DNA of 10,397 bases from Deinococcus sp. GTDB lineage: Bacteria; Deinococcota; Deinococci; Deinococcales; Deinococcaceae. The notes under the pieces are model-generated. The model had not been told where the DNA came from. It saw only the letters and a list, made by a program, of their open reading frames with translations, and ran no database searches. The position numbers were made by a program, and so were the translations under genes. The DNA lies in NCBI GenBank assembly GCA_018260275.1, contig JAGLBK010000092.1, positions 1 through 10,397 of the forward strand, written 5' to 3'. Numbering within the stretch: position 1 is the first letter of the stretch; each line of letters opens with the position of its first letter. Of this stretch, positions 1 through 5,465 are shown one piece after another.

Positions 1-697
1 CCGGCACCCGGATTCTGGCTCCGCTGCTGTCCTGGGTCATGGGCCTGGGCACCGGCAGCGAGGTCGCGCCGCTGACCCTGGGCACGTCGTCGGCGGGGGC
101 CTGCGTGGTGGCCGGGTTGGGGGTCTCGGCAGGTACTTTGGCCGGGGTCGGGGTCTGCTGGGGCGAGGGCGCGACCGTTTTGGGCTGCGGGGCCGGTGCC
201 CTCACCGGGGCCTGTGCCTCTGGCTGGGCCTTAGGAGTGGGGGGAGTGGGCAGAGGAACGGGCGGGGGGGGCTGCACCCTGGGGGTAGGCGCTGGAGGCG
301 TCGCTGCTTTAGGCACAGGTGTCGCCACTTTAGGGGTGGGCGGCGGCGTTTTCGGGGTCGGCGGGGTAGGGGCGACCCTGGGCGGCGTCGGCCTGACCAC
401 CGGTTTGGGAAGCTGCGCCGTGCGGGTGCGGGCCGCGTTCTGCTTTTTCTGCTCCTGCTGAAGCTGCTCGGTCGGGGTAGACGGCATGTCCGGCGCGGGG
501 GCCAGCGTGAGCACTTCCATCGGGGCGCGGGCCAGGTCCTGGGCAGTGGGGGCGCGGTACACCGGGGGCGCGGGCCGCAGCAGGAACAGTCCGGCCAGCA
601 GCGCACCGTGCAGCAGCAGGGTAGCGACCGCCGCAATAGTACGTTCGCGCCGTTCGGGGTCAGGGGGCAGTGGGCGGTGGCTGGGCAGGGTGGTCAT
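1..697 (-). CDS. TonB-like energy transducer, partial (C-terminus beyond window)
   Basis: The reading frame starts at the ATG at 697 and stays open to the left edge, giving 232 codons without a stop. It has a short basic N-terminus, then one hydrophobic segment at about residues 21-41. This contains LLLHGALLAGLFLL, which resembles the TonB signal anchor around its conserved membrane histidine (here H30). A very long proline-rich stretch follows (about residues 95-200, many PTP, PPP and KP motifs), typical of the periplasm-spanning arm of TonB or TolA proteins. The expected C-terminal receptor-binding domain would lie outside the window. The start is 22 bases after the stop of the ExbD-like gene, with an AGG just upstream, so it is the third gene of an exbB-exbD-tonB-like operon. 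By family knowledge it would transmit proton-motive force from ExbB/ExbD across the periplasm. A TolA-like role cannot be excluded without the C-terminus. Confidence 0.8.
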   Translation of the reverse strand, partial: MTTLPSHRPLPPDPERRERTIAAVATLLLHGALLAGLFLLRPAPPVYRAPTAQDLARAPMEVLTLAPAPDMPSTPTEQLQQEQKKQNAARTRTAQLPKPVVRPTPPRVAPTPPTPKTPPPTPKVATPVPKAATPPAPTPRVQPPPPVPLPTPPTPKAQPEAQAPVRAPAPQPKTVAPSPQQTPTPAKVPAETPNPATTQAPADDVPRVSGATSLPVPRPMTQDSSGARIRVP

Positions 698-719
698 ATT
701 TGCCTCATGGGGCTCTGTC

Positions 720-1148
<429 letters not shown>

Positions 1149-1149
1149 A

Positions 1150-1845
1150 TCAGTCTCCTGCCGGGGCCGAGGCTGGGGAGGCGTCGAAGCTCAGCGCCAC
1201 CTCCGGCACGCGCTGCAAGGCTGCGGGGCTAGTATTGCGGCCCAGCCAGCTCGGCAACTCCTCGCGGACGCGCTCGGCCTGCACCATCACGCGGTCAGCC
1301 TTGGCTTTCAGGGCGTTGCGGGCCACATACGCGATGATGGCGACAATCAGGCCGCCCGCCGTGTTGACCAGCGCCTCGCTGATGCCCTGGGCCAGCTGAG
1401 AGGGCGTGGGCGCAGTGGTGTGGCTGAACACCAGAAAGCTGTTAACCATGCCGAACACCGTGCCCAGCAGCCCCAGCAGCGGCGCAATCTGGGCGCAGGT
1501 GCCTAGGGTGCTCAGCCCGGCGTAGGTGCGGGCGTCCTCGGCCAGCAGTGCGGCGTTCATGCTGGCCTGCGCGGCGTCGGGGCCAAAGCTGGCGCGGCTG
1601 AGGCCCGCCCGCAGCAGACTGGCCGCCGGGGTCGCCAGCCCAGCAGTATCCACTTCACGTAGCGCGGTTTCCGGCCCGCTTTCGGCGGTGACGGCCCGCA
1701 CCCGCTCGATTAGCATGCCGCTGTCCTGGCCCAGCCGCCCCAGCGCCAGAGTACGCATGACCACCAGATAGACCACGAAAAGCGAAAGTGCCAGCAGCAC
1801 CCACAGCAGCGGCCCGGCATGACGAATAAGGTCGAGGACGTTCAT
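1150..1845 (-). CDS. exbB: ExbB/TolQ/MotA-family proton channel protein
   Basis: The 231-residue protein begins MNVLDLIRHAGPLLW. A first transmembrane helix lies at about residues 12-31, then a long cytoplasmic loop, then two conserved helices. One contains APLLGLLGTVFGMVNSF and the other GISEALVNTAGGLIVAIIAY; both are hallmarks of the MotA/TolQ/ExbB family, with the conserved threonines of the proton path. It should assemble as the pentameric channel around ExbD. The frame stays open further upstream to 1971, but the start at 1845 is preferred. It is preceded by AGAAGG, the family N-terminus begins just before the first helix, and a candidate terminator hairpin occupies the extension. It is the first gene of the exbB-exbD-tonB-like operon. 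TolQ is the alternative name. Confidence 0.9.
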   Translation of the reverse strand: MNVLDLIRHAGPLLWVLLALSLFVVYLVVMRTLALGRLGQDSGMLIERVRAVTAESGPETALREVDTAGLATPAASLLRAGLSRASFGPDAAQASMNAALLAEDARTYAGLSTLGTCAQIAPLLGLLGTVFGMVNSFLVFSHTTAPTPSQLAQGISEALVNTAGGLIVAIIAYVARNALKAKADRVMVQAERVREELPSWLGRNTSPAALQRVPEVALSFDASPASAPAGD

Positions 1846-1882
1846 TGCCTTCTGGTTAGCACGCCGGAACGTGGCAAGCGTG

Positions 1883-1939
1883 AAAAAGGGGTGGGGCCAG
1901 TCGGAGGCCAGCCGTTTTTTGGACCGGGCTGGCCCCCAC
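1883..1939 (-). terminator. Candidate intrinsic terminator after the WGR gene
   Basis: Read on the minus strand, GTGGGGGCCAG (1939-1929) can pair with CTGGCCCCAC (1900-1891), with one bulged G. CCC and then TTTTT (1887-1883) follow immediately. The loop holds a second possible stem, GGCCAGCC (1934-1927) with GGCTGGCC (1913-1906), so two competing pairings exist. It sits 39 bases after the WGR gene stop and 38 bases before the exbB-like start, which fits ending the upstream transcript and separating the two units. Confidence 0.6.
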
Positions 1940-1977
1940 GGGCAGGGCGGCGGGTCAAGCCGCTGGGTCACGCCCCC

Positions 1978-3399
1978 TTAGTTTTCCAGTCGCCGGATTT
2001 CGCCCACCACACGGTAAAATCCGCCCGCATCTTCCAGGTCATCCACGACGTACAGGCCACCCACTGTCCTCAGGTTGCGCGGAAACTGAACGTTCCAGTC
2101 CTGCTGAAAGCGCGAATCGTCGGGGCGAATCCTGATTTTGCCGCCTTCTTTTACTGCCCTCAGCAGCACATTGCCCGCCGCGCTGCGGACGGTCGCCAGT
2201 TCGGTCGCGGGAGCCTGGGCCTGCAAGGCGGCGGCCAGTTTCACGTCGCGGACCTGCGGAACGCTGCCCTGCCTGGCGGCCTCGATGGCGGCGGGACTGA
2301 CATCGATGGCGGCCAGCACGCCGCTGGTGGTCACGATGTACAGTTTCTCGGCGGCGTACTGCATGCTCAGGGCCGACTGGCAGCCGGTACCCAGTTTCCA
2401 GAGGCGCTGCCCGGCGCGGTCGAAGCAGTACACCGCGCTGCCGCTGTCGCCCGCGAACACGAATTCTCCGCCGGGGCTGGTCGCGCACGAGAGAACGCTC
2501 GTATCGCACTGGTAATCCTGAATGTGCTCGCCCGCCTTGCTGAACCGCTGGATGAGGTCGGCGCTGGTGCCCGCGTACAGGTCGCCGCCCTCCTGCCAGC
2601 CGAACAGCACGCTGCCCCGTGTGGGCTTGTGCCAGTTGGGAAAGCCGCTGGCGCGGTCGAACATACCCACGCCCCGTGAGTGGCCGTAATACACGCCCTG
2701 CTCGTCTACCCGCACCATCCAGCCCATCGCGGCCCCGCCGCCCGCGTGGCCCCACTGCTGGTCGCTCTCGGCGTCGAAGGCGTACACGCCGCCCGCGCTG
2801 TCGGACACGGCCAGGGTGCCGCCGTGCAGGTCGAGCCACAGCAGCGACACGCTCTGCTCGACCTCGTAGGCCACGAAGGGCAGTTTGCCGCTGAGGTCGT
2901 ACACGTTGCCGTCGTCGCACCCGGCGAAGGTGCGGTACTGGTCGCTGACGAGGCACTTCACCCCTTCAGGCAGCTGAAAGGAGCGGTTGACCTCGCCCGA
3001 GAGCGACAGGGCAAAGACCTCGCCGCTGTCGTTGCCCACCCAGGCCGCTTTCTCGTCCACAAAAATTCCGAAGGCCCGCTGCCGCGTCTTGAAGCGCCAC
3101 AGCACCGGGGCCGTATGACGGGTCGTGCTGCGCGTCTCGGCCACCTCGCGGCGCACCACTTCGCGTTTCTGGCGCACGCCCGGCACAGCGTCTTCATACC
3201 CTTTGCGGCGCTTTTCCCTGATCTTCTTGTCGGCCTCAGCCTGCGCCCTGGCCGCGTCGGGAAAGGTCTTGGTGCTGCTCTGGCCGTCGGTGCCGATGCG
3301 CCCGTAACGGATGGTCAGGTCTGTCCCCTCCACCATGATCTCATAGAACTTGTGCTCCGCGCCGCCCGGATCAGAGAATTCCAGATAGGTTTTGGACAT
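1978..3399 (-). CDS. WGR-domain protein with beta-propeller-like repeats
   Basis: This 473-residue protein has no signal peptide and no membrane helix, so it is probably cytoplasmic. Residues 1 to about 75 match a WGR domain: an N-terminal strand, then IRYGRIGTDGQ with Y32-G33-R34 in place of the eponymous Trp-Gly-Arg, then a Lys/Arg-rich helix containing KKIREKRRKGYEDA. In PARP proteins this domain binds nucleic acid; its role in bacterial proteins is mostly unknown. From about residue 95 to 375 there are repeated short beta-rich units of the type 'G..VYAFDA', 'G.VFALS' and 'VYCFDRAGQRLWKLG', which resemble PQQ/WD40-type propeller blades. A C-terminal segment of about 90 residues is unassigned. 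The start has GAGG just upstream. It is transcribed divergently from sufC. No function is assigned beyond the domain architecture. Confidence 0.82.
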   Translation of the reverse strand: MSKTYLEFSDPGGAEHKFYEIMVEGTDLTIRYGRIGTDGQSSTKTFPDAARAQAEADKKIREKRRKGYEDAVPGVRQKREVVRREVAETRSTTRHTAPVLWRFKTRQRAFGIFVDEKAAWVGNDSGEVFALSLSGEVNRSFQLPEGVKCLVSDQYRTFAGCDDGNVYDLSGKLPFVAYEVEQSVSLLWLDLHGGTLAVSDSAGGVYAFDAESDQQWGHAGGGAAMGWMVRVDEQGVYYGHSRGVGMFDRASGFPNWHKPTRGSVLFGWQEGGDLYAGTSADLIQRFSKAGEHIQDYQCDTSVLSCATSPGGEFVFAGDSGSAVYCFDRAGQRLWKLGTGCQSALSMQYAAEKLYIVTTSGVLAAIDVSPAAIEAARQGSVPQVRDVKLAAALQAQAPATELATVRSAAGNVLLRAVKEGGKIRIRPDDSRFQQDWNVQFPRNLRTVGGLYVVDDLEDAGGFYRVVGEIRRLEN

Positions 3400-3536
3400 G
3401 CCTCAGGGTACAACCGGTCGCCGACGCGATGTGAAGCCCGCAGCAGCTCAATCCACAGTAAACCGCTCAAGTTTCGGCTAAACTGGGTGGGTAAAACAGG
3501 AACCATTCCTAAATCTGGTTTCTGTGGAGGAGACAC
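3400..3536. promoter_or_regulatory. Divergent intergenic region between the WGR gene and sufC
   Basis: These 137 bases separate two divergently transcribed genes and must hold the promoters of both, including the probable suf promoter. No clear -35/-10 pair is visible; AT-rich stretches at 3479-3484 and 3492-3497 could serve as -10 elements, without a convincing -35 partner. The sufC ribosome binding site is strong: GGAGGAG at 3526-3532, 4 bases before the ATG. A dyad sits just before it and is listed separately. Confidence 0.45.
3496..3525 (+). promoter_or_regulatory. 10-bp inverted repeat upstream of sufC (candidate operator or leader hairpin)
   Basis: ACAGGAACCA (3496-3505) and TGGTTTCTGT (3516-3525) are inverted copies separated by 10 bases, with one G-T wobble. 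The element ends directly against the sufC ribosome binding site. The position suits either a repressor site for an iron or Fe-S regulator or an RNA hairpin that limits sufC translation. It does not match the cyanobacterial SufR CAAC-N6-GTTG site or an obvious Fur box, so the binding factor is unknown. Confidence 0.4.
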
Positions 3537-4307
3537 ATGACCGAACAAAGCGCACCTCACCAACTCGAAATCCGCAACCTGCACGCCACCGTCGAGGGCA
3601 AAGAGATTCTCAAGGGCATCAATCTGGTGGTGCCACGTGGCGAGCTGCACGCCGTGATGGGGCCGAACGGCAACGGCAAAAGTACCCTCGCCAAAGTGAT
3701 CGTGGGCGACCCCGAATACACCGTCACCCAGGGCGAAGTGCTGGTCGACGGCCAGAGCATTCTGGAGATGGAACCCGACGAACGTGCCCGCCTCGGCGTG
3801 TTTCTGGCGTTCCAGTACCCCGTCGAGATTCCCGGCGTCACCATCGCCAACTTCCTGCGCCTCGCCATGCAGGCCCGTAAGGCCGAGGGCGAAGAAGTCG
3901 GTTTTGCCGAGTTCTACGGCAAGCTGAAAAAGGCGCTGGACGTGCTGGAATGGGACGAGAGCATCGTGGAGCGCTACCTGAACGCGGGCTTTAGCGGCGG
4001 AGAGAAGAAGCGCAACGAGATTTTGCAGATGCTGATGCTGGAGCCGAATTACATCATCATGGACGAAACCGATTCGGGCCTGGACGTGGACGCGCTCAAG
4101 ATCGTGTCCAAGGGCGTGAACAGCATGCGCGGCCCCAATCTCGGCGGCCTGATTATCACCCACTACCAGCGCCTGCTGGATTACATCGTGCCCGACAAGG
4201 TTCACATCATCGTGGACGGCAAAGTCGTGCAGTCGGGCGGCCCCGAGCTTGCCAAGAAACTGGACAGCGAAGGGTATGACTGGGTCAAGGAATTAGCCAC
4301 GGCGTAA
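3537..4307 (+). CDS. sufC: Fe-S cluster assembly ATPase SufC
   Basis: SufC is the ABC-type ATPase that drives conformational change in the cytoplasmic SufBCD scaffold during iron-sulfur cluster assembly. The 256-residue length is normal for the family. The visible motifs are Walker A GPNGNGKST (residues 42-50, K48), Q-loop Q93 in LAFQYPVEIPG, the ABC signature FSGGEKKRNEI from F152, Walker B ending in D176 with catalytic E177 in IIMDETDSGLD, and the switch histidine H209 in ITHYQRLL. The EKKRNEI and ETDSGLD variants are typical of SufC as opposed to transport ABC ATPases. The ATG is preceded by a strong GGAGGAG ribosome binding site. It opens the plus-strand suf locus, but sufB is more than 1.1 kb away instead of next door. 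The last five codons (TTA to TAA) form half of a 17-base direct repeat. Confidence 0.97.
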   Translation: MTEQSAPHQLEIRNLHATVEGKEILKGINLVVPRGELHAVMGPNGNGKSTLAKVIVGDPEYTVTQGEVLVDGQSILEMEPDERARLGVFLAFQYPVEIPGVTIANFLRLAMQARKAEGEEVGFAEFYGKLKKALDVLEWDESIVERYLNAGFSGGEKKRNEILQMLMLEPNYIIMDETDSGLDVDALKIVSKGVNSMRGPNLGGLIITHYQRLLDYIVPDKVHIIVDGKVVQSGGPELAKKLDSEGYDWVKELATA

Positions 4308-4309
4308 GC
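4293..4309 (+). repeat. 17-bp direct repeat, copy 1 (3' end of sufC)
   Basis: TTAGCCACGGCGTAAGC covers the last sufC codons (Leu-Ala-Thr-Ala-stop) plus two bases. It recurs exactly at 4886-4902, 593 bases downstream. A coding 3' end duplicated at the far side of an inserted segment is the pattern left by site-specific integration into a gene end or by a duplication event. Confidence 0.85.
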
Positions 4310-4354
4310 AGTCACTCGTCGCTAGTATCGAACTTTCTACTCTGAGGTGCACAT

Positions 4355-4735
4355 ATGAAAAATCAATCTCTTTTTGCTTCTCTGACACTTGTCGGTCTTC
4401 TTGCTTCTTGCAACCAGAACGGTAATCAGGTTCCTACGACGACACTGCCCGCAGGTACGACCCGCGAAGTGTTCTATGTTGCGCCCAATACAGCCAGTTG
4501 TATTGGCCTGTTTCCTACGACTTGCATGCTGACGAAAGCTAATTTGAATGATAAGTGGAGTTTTTTCTATGGTGGCATCTCGGGTTTTAATTATCAGCCC
4601 GGCTACCGCTACAAGCTGAGTGTACTAGCCACTAAAGTCGTTAACCCTCCGGCGGATGCTAGTAACACGAATTACGCTCTGGAAAAAGTAATCGAAAAAA
4701 CGGCAGATTCATCCGTAGCTGTAGTTGGACAGTAA
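4355..4735 (+). CDS. Small lipoprotein with DUF4377-like domain
   Basis: This 126-residue protein has a lipoprotein signal: a basic MKNQ start, a hydrophobic core SLFASLTLVG, and the lipobox LLASC with C19 as the probable lipidated residue. A Thr/Pro-rich spacer follows, then a domain with the features I associate with DUF4377: Cys pair SCIGLFPTTCML, a Trp-Phe segment (KWSFFYGGISGF), the PGYRYKLSV motif and NPPADASNTNYALEKV. DUF4377 proteins are secreted or lipidated, often linked to META/HslJ domains, and of unknown function. A GAGGTG ribosome binding site lies 5 bases before the ATG. The gene is visibly more AT-rich than sufC and sufB and lies inside the segment bounded by the 17-base direct repeats, which suggests acquisition. 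It has no evident link to Fe-S assembly. The function is not known. Confidence 0.8.
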   Translation: MKNQSLFASLTLVGLLASCNQNGNQVPTTTLPAGTTREVFYVAPNTASCIGLFPTTCMLTKANLNDKWSFFYGGISGFNYQPGYRYKLSVLATKVVNPPADASNTNYALEKVIEKTADSSVAVVGQ

Positions 4736-4760
4736 TAGGACTAAACAGTAATAGGACTAA
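4729..4760 (+). repeat. Perfect 16-bp tandem duplication at the lipoprotein gene stop
   Basis: ACAGTAATAGGACTAA occurs twice head to tail, at 4729-4744 and 4745-4760. The first copy contains the TAA stop of the DUF4377-like gene. The two copies are identical, which suggests a recent slippage or repair duplication. Confidence 0.9.
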
Positions 4761-4833
4761 GTAGCTCTTGGCTACAGTTACGCGTGTCCGGGAAAAGCAC
4801 CCGAACCCGCTCCACTTCCCCCCAGAGCTACTT
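4759..4833 (+). other. Structured non-coding element with competing hairpins
   Basis: AAGTAGCTCT (4759-4768) pairs perfectly with AGAGCTACTT (4824-4833), enclosing about 55 bases; TT and then GCC follow the right arm. Inside the loop, GT-C-CGGG (4786-4792) can pair with CCCG-A-AC (4800-4806) with one mismatch. The left arm can instead form a local hairpin, GTAGC (4761-4765) with GCTAC (4771-4775), which excludes the long stem. No open frame of note is seen. It could be a transcript-end structure for the lipoprotein gene, a small repeat element or an attenuator-like switch; nothing here decides between these. Confidence 0.45.
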
Positions 4834-4853
4834 TTGCCTTCTCGCTCCGCTCG

Positions 4854-4876
4854 GGGCGATGACCTAGTCATCACCC
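4854..4876. other. Short stem-loop upstream of the toxin-antitoxin genes
   Basis: GGG-C-GATGAC (4854-4863) and GTCATC-A-CCC (4867-4876) form a nine-pair stem with one mismatch and a CTA loop. There is no T-run after it, so it is not a typical intrinsic terminator on the plus strand. It lies just before the second copy of the 17-base repeat and may mark the end of the inserted segment. Confidence 0.5.
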
Positions 4877-4885
4877 GGCAGGTAC

Positions 4886-4902
4886 TTAGCCACGGCGTAA
4901 GC
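4886..4902 (+). repeat. 17-bp direct repeat, copy 2 (upstream of antitoxin gene)
   Basis: This is an exact second copy of TTAGCCACGGCGTAAGC from the sufC 3' end, including the sufC stop codon in the same phase (TTA GCC ACG GCG TAA). It is not part of a gene here. The next bases form the palindrome GCCATGGC (4901-4908). The antitoxin ribosome binding site starts 16 bases after the repeat. Confidence 0.85.
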
Positions 4903-4929
4903 CATGGCAAACAGTTTTAAGGAGGCAGG

Positions 4930-5199
4930 ATGACGGCTTATTCCCTTAAATACTTTGAAGAAAACGCCGGGCGGATTGTTAGAGAAGCGTCTGATAACTC
5001 GGAGATGATTACCGTGACCTTTGACAATGGCGAATCGGTAGTCATCATGCCAAGCAGTAAAGCCGCCGGGCTGGATGAATCCGAACGTCTGTCCGCCAAT
5101 CCTGTCAACCGTCACCATATTCTCGCTTCTATTGAGGAATACCGTCAGGGCCGCGTTATTAGTAAGACGCTGGACGAGCTGGATACCAGCCAGCTGTGA
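4930..5199 (+). CDS. YefM/Phd-family antitoxin
   Basis: The 89-residue protein has an N-terminal half resembling the Phd/YefM DNA-binding fold: SLKYFEENAGRIVREASDNSEMITVTF, then a short GESVVIMPSSKAAGLDESERL segment. A more acidic, probably flexible C-terminal tail (SIEEYRQGRVISKTLDELD) would wrap the toxin. Proteins of this family neutralise a partner RNase and repress their own promoter with it. A near-perfect AAGGAGG ribosome binding site sits 4 bases before the ATG. Its TGA overlaps the toxin GTG start by 4 bases (GTGA), so the two are translationally coupled with the antitoxin made first, as usual for the type. It lies inside the suf locus, just after the duplicated 17-base repeat. Confidence 0.88.
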   Translation: MTAYSLKYFEENAGRIVREASDNSEMITVTFDNGESVVIMPSSKAAGLDESERLSANPVNRHHILASIEEYRQGRVISKTLDELDTSQL

Positions 5200-5456
5200 A
5201 GCTGTCCTTCACCCCGCGTGGCTGGGCCGATTACCTCTGGCTGCGTGACCATGAGCCAAAGCACGAGCGCAAGCTCAGGAAGTTACTGGACGAGTGCCTG
5301 CGGACGCCATTTGAGGGTACGGGCAAACCTGAACCGCTCAAGCACGAGTATTCCGGTTTCTGGTCGCGCCGCATCAGTGACGAACACCGCCTGATTTACG
5401 CCGTAGACCCGGATACCATCACCATTATCGCCTGTCGCTCGCACTACGACGACTAA
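5196..5456 (+). CDS. YoeB/Txe-family mRNA interferase toxin
   Basis: This 86-residue protein starts at a GTG. It has the YoeB/Txe signature in order: an N-terminal WADYLWL segment, RTPFEGTGKPEPLK, SGFWSRRISDEHRLIY and a C-terminal CRSHY. The residues known as catalytic in E. coli YoeB are all present at the same numbers: E46, R65, H83 and Y84. The toxin therefore looks intact. Family members are ribosome-dependent RNases that cleave mRNA in the A site. The GTG start overlaps the antitoxin stop (GTGA). The stop is only 9 bases before sufB, with the sufB ribosome binding site AAGGAG starting inside the toxin stop codon, so toxin and sufB almost certainly share a transcript. Confidence 0.92.
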   Translation: MKLSFTPRGWADYLWLRDHEPKHERKLRKLLDECLRTPFEGTGKPEPLKHEYSGFWSRRISDEHRLIYAVDPDTITIIACRSHYDD

Positions 5457-5465
5457 GGAGCAAAA

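Noticed and set aside
39..461. Plus-strand Gly-rich frame opposite the TonB-like gene
   Set aside because: It is the complement of the proline-rich coding region; the Gly-rich repeats are a by-product of CCN codons on the other strand.
202..636. Minus-strand frame rich in Arg, Pro and Cys
   Set aside because: It is out of frame with the open TonB-like frame, which has a membrane anchor with the TonB histidine, follows the ExbD-like gene closely and stays open to the window edge.
1846..1971. Upstream extension of the ExbB-like protein
   Set aside because: It lacks ExbB similarity, runs through a terminator-like hairpin, and a ribosome binding site precedes the start at 1845.
3400..3536. A sigma-70-type promoter for sufC
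   Set aside because: AT-rich -10-like hexamers exist, but none has a convincing -35 at normal spacing, so no exact promoter is claimed.
3315..4205. Minus-strand frame of 296 codons across sufC
   Set aside because: sufC has all ABC ATPase motifs on the plus strand; the antisense frame has no recognisable domain.
4729..4760. Possible start of a CRISPR array
   Set aside because: Only two adjacent 16-base copies with no spacers and no cas genes.
4293..4902. Insertion sequence between the 17-bp repeats
   Set aside because: No transposase and no terminal inverted repeats; 17 bases is also long for a target-site duplication.
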